32,382 bases of DNA, from assembly GCA_947599965.1 (NCBI GenBank), contig CANQFP010000010.1, positions 1 to 32,382 of the forward strand, given 5' to 3'. The translations under genes and the position numbers were made by a program. The notes under the pieces are model-generated. The model searched no databases, was not told the origin of the DNA, and worked only from the letters and a program-made list of their open reading frames with translations. The stretch is from an uncultured Atopobiaceae bacterium (GTDB lineage Bacteria > Actinomycetota > Coriobacteriia > Coriobacteriales > Atopobiaceae). Shown one piece after another: positions 1-6,860 of this stretch; positions within the stretch are counted from its first letter, which is position 1, and every line of letters starts with the position of its first letter.

Positions 1-717
1 GGCGGCGCCGGCGGCATCGGCGAGGCCACGGCGCGCATGTACGCCAAGAAGGGCGCCAAGGTCGCCATCGCCGACATGAAGGACACCGTGGACGAGGTGG
101 CCGGCAAGATCGCCGAGGAGTACGGCGTGGAGACCATCGGCGTCTTCTGCGACGTCACGAGCCAGGAATCCGTCGAGGCCATGGTGAACACGGTCGTCGA
201 GAAGCTCGGCGGCGTCGACGTCCTCGCCGCGATGCCCGGCTACGTGCACCTCACGCCCGCCAAGGACATCGCCATCGAGACCATCGAGAAGCACATCAAC
301 GTGAACGCCATCGGCGTCTTCCGCGTGTGCCAGGCCGTGGCCAACCAGATGATCAAGCAGGGGCGTGGCGGCAAGATCGTCTGCGTCACCTCCCAGGCCG
401 ATTTCATCGCCATTAACGAGCACGTGGGCTACACCATGAGCAAGGCCGCGGTCGTGGGCATGATCAAGGTCTGCGCGCTCGAGTGGGCCGAATACGGCAT
501 CAACGTGAACGGCGTCGCTCCCACCGTCGTGAACACCTACATGGGCGAGAAGGCCTGGCAGGGCGAGGTGAAGGAGAACATGATCCGCGCCATCCCGGCC
601 CATCGCTTCGCCGAGACCGACGAGATCGCCGCGGCGGTGCTCTTCCTCTCCTGCGCCGAGTCCAACATGATCACGGGCGAGGACCTCGTGGTGGACGGCG
701 GCTTCACGATCTACTAA
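1..717 (+). CDS. Short-chain dehydrogenase/reductase (SDR), 5'-truncated by the window edge
   Basis: The reading frame is open from base 1, and its first residues GGAGGIGEA are the Rossmann glycine motif (TGxxxGIG), so only a short N-terminus is missing. An internal ATG at 37 is not the start. The catalytic residues are visible: Ser at 391 (VTSQ), then YTMSK with Tyr at 430 and Lys at 442, plus the helix-alpha4 Asn in INVNAIG. The Asp at the end of beta-2 (VAIADMK) favours NAD(H) over NADP(H). The C-terminal VDGGF is typical of classical SDRs of about 250 residues. Oddity: the usual NNAG after beta-4 reads AMPG (LAAMPGY). The substrate cannot be told; sugar alcohol, steroid or hydroxyacid dehydrogenases all look like this. 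A strong hairpin follows the stop. Confidence 0.9.
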   Translation, partial: GGAGGIGEATARMYAKKGAKVAIADMKDTVDEVAGKIAEEYGVETIGVFCDVTSQESVEAMVNTVVEKLGGVDVLAAMPGYVHLTPAKDIAIETIEKHINVNAIGVFRVCQAVANQMIKQGRGGKIVCVTSQADFIAINEHVGYTMSKAAVVGMIKVCALEWAEYGINVNGVAPTVVNTYMGEKAWQGEVKENMIRAIPAHRFAETDEIAAAVLFLSCAESNMITGEDLVVDGGFTIY

Positions 718-744
718 GCGCCGCGTAAAGCCGCTTCGAACCTG

Positions 745-772
745 CGAGCCCCCGGCATGCGCCGGGGGCTCG
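745..772. terminator. 12-bp perfect hairpin between convergent genes
   Basis: CGAGCCCCCGGC (745-756), loop ATGC, GCCGGGGGCTCG (761-772). It lies 28 bases after the dehydrogenase stop and before the convergent membrane-protein gene. No clear T-run follows on either side, so it may act as a bidirectional but non-canonical terminator. Confidence 0.6.
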
Positions 773-815
773 TCTCGTCGGCGCCCGGCACGAGCTCGCT
801 TCTCGCGAGCGCTCG

Positions 816-1850
816 CTAGCCGCGATCGGCGGTCTCGCCGTCGTCTGACTCGGGGATGGCGTCCTGGGCGGCGGCCACGGCCTCGGCGAAGGCGTTCTCG
901 GTTGCCTCGAAGGCCGCGAGCTTGGCCTCCTCGCTCTCGGGCGCGCCGCCTCCTCTCCCGCCCTGCGCCTTCCCGTGGATGACGCGATCGCGGAAGGCCT
1001 GCAGATCCTCGCTCGCGCGCACCTGCCCAACCACCCAGTGCACGGCTCGGTTGATGACGAGGCCGCAGAGCGCGAGCGCCACGGCGAGCGGCACCCACCA
1101 AAGAGGCGTCTCCAGCGTCGGCAGGAAGTAACAGGCCATCGAGCCGAGGGCGCCCGCGGTGAGGAGCACGCGGTTCACCGACTGGGCGCGCATGGCGCGG
1201 CGCTTGGCGGCGAGCACGACGTCGCGCTCGGGACCCCGGTAGTACTGCTCGATTCGGTAGAGGCTCGTGTGCTGGAGCGATTCGTAGTTGTAGAGGAGAC
1301 TCTGGGCCACCCTATCGCCGAGCACGCCGTGGGCGACGAGCCACACGCCCACGGCCGAGATGCAGAAGCCGAAGCCGTTGGCGATCTTATGCTGCCCGGT
1401 CTCGTGGATGGCAAGGGCGAGGGCGATCGCGGCGACGATGACGGCGATCCCGGCGAGGATGAAGCGCCGCTGCACGCGCCGGGCCTCGCGGATCTCCTCC
1501 GGGGTGAACGTGAGGTCGATGAAGGGGTTGGCCTCCATGAAGGCCACGTTGTCCTTGTGGGAGAAGCGCAGCATGACGATGCCGATGACCACGAGGGCGA
1601 TGAGCGTGAACGCCGAGCTCACGTGGGCGTTCGAGAACTTGTATTGGATGAGCTGGTCGCTCTCGAAGTGGATGAACCAGTCGAGCACCCAGGCGAGCCG
1701 CGAGGCGTCCTCGGACTGGATGGGCGGCAGGAGCATGAAGAAGCTGCTCACCCCGAAGGCGCTCGTGAGCACGGCGAGCCCGAGCGGGGTCCAAAACGCC
1801 CGCTTGCGCACGTGGTACTCATAGCCGTTGAAGGGTTTCTCCTCGCCCAT
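816..1850 (-). CDS. Six-TM membrane protein of unknown function (paralogue of 25766-26674)
   Basis: A 344-residue integral membrane protein. Hydrophobic segments lie near residues 21-41, 79-95, 130-148, 158-177, 226-243 and 250-270. It ends in an acidic, Ala-rich cytoplasmic-looking tail (about 285-344). I do not recognise a named family. It is clearly homologous to the protein at 25766-26674: AFMEANPFIDLTFTPEE against AYMEAFPHINLSFTKEQ, and YNYESLQHTSLY against YNFEALKHSSFY, followed in both by AKR..M.AQSV. These shared blocks sit in the loop after TM2 and the loop between TM4 and TM5. The tail is absent from the paralogue. The start ATG at 1850 is preceded on its strand by a modest purine stretch. 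The gene is single and diverges from the phasin/AarF pair. Confidence 0.8.
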   Translation of the reverse strand: MGEEKPFNGYEYHVRKRAFWTPLGLAVLTSAFGVSSFFMLLPPIQSEDASRLAWVLDWFIHFESDQLIQYKFSNAHVSSAFTLIALVVIGIVMLRFSHKDNVAFMEANPFIDLTFTPEEIREARRVQRRFILAGIAVIVAAIALALAIHETGQHKIANGFGFCISAVGVWLVAHGVLGDRVAQSLLYNYESLQHTSLYRIEQYYRGPERDVVLAAKRRAMRAQSVNRVLLTAGALGSMACYFLPTLETPLWWVPLAVALALCGLVINRAVHWVVGQVRASEDLQAFRDRVIHGKAQGGRGGGAPESEEAKLAAFEATENAFAEAVAAAQDAIPESDDGETADRG

Positions 1851-1942
1851 CTTCCCGCCTCCCCTCGAAACGCTCCACCGGAGCTATACCCCTTACGATG
1901 CCCCGCGGCGGCAAGGGGCGCCCCGATGCTTCGGCGACGCGA

Positions 1943-1971
1943 AACTCCCGTGCCCGGGAGTTGGGTACACA
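1943..1971 (+). promoter_or_regulatory. Candidate promoter/operator ahead of the phasin-like gene
   Basis: A perfect 8-bp inverted repeat, AACTCCCG-TGCC-CGGGAGTT (1943-1962), is followed immediately by a -10-like TACACA (1966-1971). The repeat would cover the -35 region, a common repressor position. No experimental or family match is known to me. The rest of the 173-base gap (1851-2023) holds the start region of the divergent membrane-protein gene, including a possible minus-strand -10 (CTATAC on the plus strand near 1884), and a good ribosome site (AAAGGA) before 2024. Confidence 0.35.
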
Positions 1972-2023
1972 CCGATGAGACCGTGGGGCGCGTGCGCCCC
2001 TTCGCACACGGGAAAGGAATCTC

Positions 2024-2452
2024 ATGGCAGACGAGCAGACCTCCATCAACCTCGACGACATCACGAACTCCCTCCACAGCATCTTCCTCGCGGGCGTGGG
2101 CGCCATCGCGTCCTCGTCGGAGAAGGGCTCCGAGCTCTTCAAGGCGCTCGTCGACAAGGGCCGGGCCACGGTCGACGAGGGCAAGGCCAAGAGCGCCGAG
2201 CTCGTGCAGAACGCGCAGGACAAGGTCTCGGGCACGACGCACGACGCCATCCGCTCCTATCTCTCGAAGCTCTCGCCCGACCAGCGCGCGGCCTTCGTCG
2301 AATCCGTTCAGAAGGCGGCCGCGGAGGCCGAGGACGACGTTCGCAAGGCCGCCGAGAAGACGGCCGAGGCCGCGCGCCACACGGCCCAGGACGTGGCCGA
2401 CGAGGCCGCGAAGCTCGATGCCGAGGGGAGCCCCTCGGAAGACGAGGCCTGA
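2024..2452 (+). CDS. Phasin-like helical protein
   Basis: A 142-residue, highly charged, Ala/Glu/Lys-rich protein with no signal peptide or TM segment. Residues about 10-60 (LDDITNSLHSIFLAGVGAIA, then a Lys/Asp-rich helix) resemble the PhaF/PhaI-type phasin domain, whose first amphipathic helix binds lipid or granule surfaces. Residues about 75-130 are predicted coiled coil ending in an acidic tail. Canonical phasins coat polyhydroxyalkanoate granules, but no PHA synthase is in the window. Here the protein more likely acts with the AarF kinase whose ATG overlaps its stop by one base (TGATG at 2450-2454), which implies translational coupling. That partnership is inferred from gene order. A ribosome site (AAAGGAATCTC) precedes the ATG. 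Confidence 0.75.
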   Translation: MADEQTSINLDDITNSLHSIFLAGVGAIASSSEKGSELFKALVDKGRATVDEGKAKSAELVQNAQDKVSGTTHDAIRSYLSKLSPDQRAAFVESVQKAAAEAEDDVRKAAEKTAEAARHTAQDVADEAAKLDAEGSPSEDEA

Positions 2453-4242
2453 TGCCCCCCGGCCACGAGTCGAAAGATCCGAGGCGCGCATCCGGGCCCG
2501 GCGCAGAGATGCCGGGTGGCGCGCCCGGCGATGAGGTCGTCGGCGACGAGATCCTCACGGAGGATGGCGAGGCCCTCACCGCCGACGGCGAGGAGGTGAC
2601 GCTCTCCATCTTGGGCGAGCGCCTGCGCGAGCCCAAGGGGGAGCGCCGCGCGCGCCTCTCGCGCGTGCGCGAGGTGCTCGCCATCGTGCGTCGCTACGAC
2701 GTGGTGCACGGCCTCACGCCGAGCCAGTTCAAATCCATGCTCGAGGAGCTCGGCCCCACCTTCGTGAAGGCGGGGCAGATCCTCTCCATGAGGACGGAGA
2801 TCATCCCACCGGCCTTCTGCAAGGTCCTCGAGGACCTGCGAACCTCCGTGGAGCCCATGCCCTTCTCCACCGTGCGCGAGGTGCTGGAGACGGAATACGA
2901 GCGGCCGCTCTCCGAGGTGTTCGCGCAGATCGACCCCATCCCGCTGGGGAGCGCCTCGGTGGCGCAGGTGCACAAGGCGGAGCTCCTCTCCGGCGAGATC
3001 GTGGCCGTGAAGGTGCAGCGTCCGCACGTGCGCGAGACCATGGCGCAGGACATCGAGGTCCTTCGCCAGCTCTTGCGCCACCTGGGGCCGCTCGTGAGGA
3101 ACTTCGAGGTCATGGATTTTCAGGGCGTGGTGGACGAGCTCTGGGAGAGCTTCACCGAGGAGACCGACTTCCTCGCCGAGGCGCGCAACCTCCGCGAGTT
3201 CCGCGAGATGAACGCCGACGTGGCCTACGTGACGGCGCCGAGGCCCCACCTCGCGCTCTCCACGAGCTCCGTGCTCGTGATGGAGTACGTCGAGGGCTTC
3301 TCCATCTCCGACCCGGCCGCCATCGTGGCCGATGGCTACGACCTCACCGACATAGGCACCAAGCTCGTGGAGAACTACACCAAGCAGGTGCTCGACGACG
3401 GTTTCTTCCACGCCGATCCGCATCCCGGCAACATCATGATCCGCGACCGGAAGATCGTGTGGATCGACCTCGGCATGATGGGGCGCATCTCCACCTACTA
3501 CCGCCGGATCCTGAGCACGATGCTCGTGGCCGTGGGCACGCACGACACGCCGGCCCTGAAGGACAGCCTGCTCGCGCTCTCCGAGACCCGCGCGCTGCCC
3601 GACGTGGACCACAGCTCGCTTCTGGCCGAGCTCGACGAGATCATCAACACCTACGGTTCCATCGACCTCGCGGAGCTCGACATCGGGCGCTTCCTGAACA
3701 GCCTCATCGCGCTCGCGCGGCGCTACCACGTGGAGCTGCCGGGCGCCATGACCATGATCGCCCGCGGGCTCGTGACGCTCGAGGGCGTGCTCGACGAGTT
3801 CATCCCCGGGGTGTCGATGCTGGCCATCATCGAGAAGCACCTCTCGGGCACGAGCGACCTCGCCGCCATGGCGAAGAAGGAGCTCGCGGAGCTCGGCTCG
3901 GAGGGCAGGAAGGCGCTCCACGGCACGCTGCGGGGCCTCTCCGATCTCGGGCTCGTCACGCAGATGCTCACGCGCGGCCAGCTCAAGGTGAACATGGACT
4001 TCTCCGGCTCCCAGGACCCGGTCGACGACCTCTCCCACATCGCGGATCGGCTGACGATGGGCGTGATCGTCGCGGGGCTCCTCCTGGGGAGCGCCATGCT
4101 CTTCTCCGCGGGGGCGGGTGATGGCTGGTTCTGGATGGCGATCGTAGCCATCGTGGGCTACGGCCTCGCGCTCCTCATGGCGCTCTACATCGCGTGGGAC
4201 ATTTGGAAGCGCCATTCCCGCCGCAAACGCGGGGATGGGTGA
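2452..4242 (+). CDS. AarF/UbiB (ABC1/ADCK) family atypical kinase
   Basis: A 596-residue protein starting at the ATG that overlaps the phasin-like stop, with GGAAG ten bases upstream. The frame stays open further upstream, but the overlap and ribosome site support 2452. UbiB hallmarks in order: KxGQ motif (FVKAGQILSMR), Ala-containing nucleotide loop (GSASVAQVHKAEL, replacing a Gly-rich loop), VAVKVQRP lysine, ExD motif (EETDFLAEARN), HADPHPGNIM catalytic loop and WIDLGMMGR in place of DFG. Two C-terminal TM helices (VIVAGLLLGSAMLF and the stretch before WKRHSRRKRG) anchor it. The acidic N-terminus (about 60 residues) is not conserved. UbiB proteins are ATPases supporting isoprenoid-quinone metabolism; in an anaerobic actinobacterium this would be menaquinone or another lipid. 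The exact substrate is unknown. Confidence 0.9.
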   Translation: MPPGHESKDPRRASGPGAEMPGGAPGDEVVGDEILTEDGEALTADGEEVTLSILGERLREPKGERRARLSRVREVLAIVRRYDVVHGLTPSQFKSMLEELGPTFVKAGQILSMRTEIIPPAFCKVLEDLRTSVEPMPFSTVREVLETEYERPLSEVFAQIDPIPLGSASVAQVHKAELLSGEIVAVKVQRPHVRETMAQDIEVLRQLLRHLGPLVRNFEVMDFQGVVDELWESFTEETDFLAEARNLREFREMNADVAYVTAPRPHLALSTSSVLVMEYVEGFSISDPAAIVADGYDLTDIGTKLVENYTKQVLDDGFFHADPHPGNIMIRDRKIVWIDLGMMGRISTYYRRILSTMLVAVGTHDTPALKDSLLALSETRALPDVDHSSLLAELDEIINTYGSIDLAELDIGRFLNSLIALARRYHVELPGAMTMIARGLVTLEGVLDEFIPGVSMLAIIEKHLSGTSDLAAMAKKELAELGSEGRKALHGTLRGLSDLGLVTQMLTRGQLKVNMDFSGSQDPVDDLSHIADRLTMGVIVAGLLLGSAMLFSAGAGDGWFWMAIVAIVGYGLALLMALYIAWDIWKRHSRRKRGDG

Positions 4243-4250
4243 GCGCGGTT

Positions 4251-4269
4251 TGCTATACCTTGCGCAAGG
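4251..4269 (+). promoter_or_regulatory. Extended -10 with 12-bp palindromic operator candidate
   Basis: TGCTATACC (4251-4259) is an extended -10 box. A perfect palindrome, CCTTGCGCAAGG (4258-4269), overlaps its end and would cover the transcription start. Its core TTGC|GCAA with a central CG resembles LacI-family sugar-repressor operators, which suits the glucosidase downstream. No regulator gene is in the window. A ribosome site (GGGAGTGGG) follows near 4280. Confidence 0.5.
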
Positions 4270-4296
4270 CGCGAAGACGACGGGAGTGGGCGGGTC

Positions 4297-6066
4297 ATGG
4301 CGAACGAGAACGTGAACCGGGGCGAACGGGCGCTCTTCAGGGAGGACGGTCGACCGAAGACCCCAGCCGAGCTCGCCGCCGACGCGGCGGCCGAGAAGCT
4401 CGCGTGGTGGCAGAGGACCATCGTCTACGAGTGCTACCCCAAGAGCTTCCAAGACACGCGGGGCAAGGGCACGGGCACGCTCCGCGGCGTCATCGAGCAC
4501 CTCGATTATCTGCAGCGTCTCGGCATCGGCGCCCTCTGGCTCACGCCGATCTACCCCTCGCCCATGAAGGACAACGGCTACGACGTGGCCGACTACTGCG
4601 CCATCAACCCCGAGTTCGGCACGATGGAGGACATGGAGGAGCTCATCGCCGAGGCGGGCGAGCGCGACATCCGCCTCGTCATGGACCTCGTGCTCAACCA
4701 CACCTCCGACGAGCACCCGTGGTTCATCGAGAGCTCCTCGAGCCGTGAGAACCCGAAGGCGGAGTGGTACATCTGGGCCGATCCGAAGCCGGACGGCTCG
4801 GCGCCCACGAACTGGCGCTCCTGCTTCGGCGGCTCGGCGTGGACCTGGTGCGAGGCGCGCGGGCAGTACTACCTCCACACCTTCGGCAGCTACCAGCCCG
4901 ATCTCAACTGGGAGTGCCCGGAGGTGCGCCACGCCATGCACGACGTCGCGCGCTTCTGGCTCGCCAAGGGCGTGGGCGGCTTCCGCATCGACGCGGTCAT
5001 CTACCTGAAGAAACCCGAGTTCGTGGACGCCGAGGTGGACGACCTCGACATGCTCGGCAACATCCACGACATGACGGCCAACCGGCCGGGCATCATGGAC
5101 TTCCTCCGGGAGTTCCACGACGAGGTCATGGCGGGCACGGACGCCTTCACCGTGGGCGAGGCCTCGAGCGCGACGCCGGAGACGCTTCGCGACTGGGTGG
5201 GGCCGAACGGCGTCTTCGACATCATCATCGAGTACAGCCACATCAACGTGATCCGCGGGAAGACCCCGCACTGGTACGAGCGGCCGGGCTGGAAGCTCAC
5301 CGACCTCACCGACGTGATCACCCGCGTGCAGGCGAACACGGCAGAGGAGGGCTGGTGCAGCGTCTACTTCGAGAACCACGACCAGCCGCGCTCACCCAAC
5401 CACTTCTTCCCGCACTGCCGAGACTACGAGGCGGAGGCGAAGCTCCTCGGCCTCGTGCTCCTCACCATGCGCGGCACGCCCTTCATCTACCAGGGCGAGG
5501 AGCTCGCCATGACCAACATCCGCCTGCCCTCGATCGACGACTACTTCGACCCCGAGGTGAAGAACCAATACCGGCAGGCGCTCGACCACGGCTTCACGCC
5601 CGAGCGCGCCCTCGAGCTCTGCGGCGAATACTCCCGCGATAACGCGCGCTCGCCCATGCAGTGGACGGACGGACCGAACGCCGGCTTCACCACGGGTGTG
5701 CCCTGGCTGCCGGTGAACCCGAACTACCCGGAGGTGAACGCGAAGGTGGAGGGCGAGAGCGCCGCCTCCGTGCTCAGCTGGTTCAGGCACCTGGCCTACC
5801 TGCGCAATCGCTTCCCGCTGCTCCTGGCGGGCGCGTATCGCGAGCTCCTTCGCGGAGAGGGGGGCGTCTACGCCTTCGAGCGCACGCTGGAGGGGCTCCG
5901 CGCCGTGGTGCTCGCGAACTTCACGGACGAACCGAAGGCCTACGACCCCGCGCTCGTCGCCGGTCTGGCGCCGCACACCTCGTCGAGGGGGGCGCCCGAG
6001 AGCGTTTCCGCGGGGGAGCTCCGGCCGCTCGAGGCCGTCTTCTACGTGACGCCGGAGCTCATCTAG
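4297..6066 (+). CDS. GH13 alpha-glucosidase (oligo-1,6-glucosidase / trehalose or sucrose hydrolase type)
   Basis: A 589-residue cytoplasmic enzyme with no signal peptide. All GH13 regions are present: region I DLVLNHTS, region V QPDLNWE, region II GGFRIDAV with nucleophile Asp232, region III FTVGEASS with acid/base Glu288, and region IV FENHDQPR with Asp362. The opening (WWQRTIVYECYPKSFQD) and length match the oligo-1,6-glucosidase, alpha-glucosidase, trehalose-6-phosphate hydrolase and sucrose hydrolase group, which cleaves non-reducing alpha-glucosyl ends of short sugars. Substrate cannot be assigned: no PTS or ABC sugar transporter and no regulator adjoin it. The N-terminal 35 residues (charged, Ala-rich) are an extra extension. 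It is a single-gene unit with its own promoter and palindromic operator candidate. Confidence 0.92.
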   Translation: MANENVNRGERALFREDGRPKTPAELAADAAAEKLAWWQRTIVYECYPKSFQDTRGKGTGTLRGVIEHLDYLQRLGIGALWLTPIYPSPMKDNGYDVADYCAINPEFGTMEDMEELIAEAGERDIRLVMDLVLNHTSDEHPWFIESSSSRENPKAEWYIWADPKPDGSAPTNWRSCFGGSAWTWCEARGQYYLHTFGSYQPDLNWECPEVRHAMHDVARFWLAKGVGGFRIDAVIYLKKPEFVDAEVDDLDMLGNIHDMTANRPGIMDFLREFHDEVMAGTDAFTVGEASSATPETLRDWVGPNGVFDIIIEYSHINVIRGKTPHWYERPGWKLTDLTDVITRVQANTAEEGWCSVYFENHDQPRSPNHFFPHCRDYEAEAKLLGLVLLTMRGTPFIYQGEELAMTNIRLPSIDDYFDPEVKNQYRQALDHGFTPERALELCGEYSRDNARSPMQWTDGPNAGFTTGVPWLPVNPNYPEVNAKVEGESAASVLSWFRHLAYLRNRFPLLLAGAYRELLRGEGGVYAFERTLEGLRAVVLANFTDEPKAYDPALVAGLAPHTSSRGAPESVSAGELRPLEAVFYVTPELI

Positions 6067-6092
6067 GGCCCGCGCGGCGCGGCTCGCGGAGG

Positions 6093-6145
6093 CTTTAGCT
6101 CGCCTTTAGGCGGCTCCTCGAGACTTGTCGTGCGGGGGGTATAAC
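6093..6145 (+). promoter_or_regulatory. Candidate response-regulator site (direct repeat) and promoter
   Basis: Two CTTTAG hexamers (6093-6098 and 6104-6109) are repeated with an 11-base period, the spacing at which OmpR/PhoB-type regulators bind as head-to-tail dimers. A -10-like TATAAC follows at 6140-6145. The repeat ends about eight bases before where a -35 would lie, which fits activation and autoregulation of the two-component genes. The rest of the 116-base gap shows nothing else. Confidence 0.4.
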
Positions 6146-6182
6146 CCGAGACGAGCACATCCGGCGAGGCGGCGGAGGGACC

Positions 6183-6860
6183 ATGCGGCTTTTGGTGGCT
6201 GAGGACGAGCGCGATCTCGCCGAGGTGATCGGCGTCTACCTCGAGCGCCACAACTACGTGGTGGACGTGGTGAACGACGGCGCCGCGGCGCTCGACCACG
6301 CGCGCACGGGCGTCTACGACGCCCTCATCCTCGACATCCTCATGCCCAAGATGGACGGCATCACCGTGCTCAGAACGCTTCGCGCCGAAGGCGTGGAGAC
6401 GCCGGTCATGATGCTCACGGCCAAGGGTCAGAAGGCCGATCGCATCGCGGGCTTCGACGCCGGTGCCGACGACTACCTGCCCAAGCCCTTCGCCCCCGAC
6501 GAGCTTCTCGCCCGCGTGCGGGCGCTCCTGCGCCGCCGCGGGGGCTATCGCGCGGACGTCCTCACGTTCGGCGACCTCTCCCTCGACGTGGGCACCTCGA
6601 TGCTCGCCTGCGGGGACGCCTCGGTGGAGCTCCCGCGCCGGGAGTTCCAGATCCTCGAGCTCCTCATGGGCACGCCCACGCGCGCCTTCTCCGCGGAGGA
6701 CATCCTCGAGCGCATCTGGGGTTGGGACGCCGAGGCCGAGGTGAGCGTCGTCTGGGTCCACATCTCGAACCTGCGCAAGCGCCTCCACGCCCTCGGCTCG
6801 AAGGTCACCATCAAAGCCGCGCGCGGGCTCGGCTATAGGCTCACGGAGGACGGCTCGTGA
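6183..6860 (+). CDS. OmpR-family response regulator
   Basis: A 225-residue two-domain regulator. The receiver domain (1-118) has the acidic pocket AEDE near the N-terminus, phospho-acceptor Asp51 (LILDILMPKMDG), the switch Thr in MLTAKG and the conserved Lys in LPKPF. The C-terminal winged helix (about 128-225) carries the typical AEDILERIWGWD and VSVVWVHISNLRKRL segments. The ATG is preceded by GGCGGAGGGACC, a good ribosome site. The stop overlaps the GTG of the sensor kinase gene (GTGA at 6857-6860), so the two are co-translated. It probably activates its own operon through the CTTTAG direct repeat upstream (inference). Confidence 0.95.
   Translation: MRLLVAEDERDLAEVIGVYLERHNYVVDVVNDGAAALDHARTGVYDALILDILMPKMDGITVLRTLRAEGVETPVMMLTAKGQKADRIAGFDAGADDYLPKPFAPDELLARVRALLRRRGGYRADVLTFGDLSLDVGTSMLACGDASVELPRREFQILELLMGTPTRAFSAEDILERIWGWDAEAEVSVVWVHISNLRKRLHALGSKVTIKAARGLGYRLTEDGS

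Noticed and set aside
2308-5379. Very long antisense open frames (also 19593-22967 on plus and 25658-28747 on minus), over 1000 codons each
   Set aside because: They are mirror images of well-identified genes (AarF and glucosidase, helicase, UPF0210) in GC-rich DNA, with low-complexity Arg/Ala/His/Val composition and no family motif.
4297-6066. Calling the glucosidase trehalose-6-phosphate hydrolase (treC)
   Set aside because: Family motifs do not discriminate substrates, and no PTS or trehalose gene adjoins.
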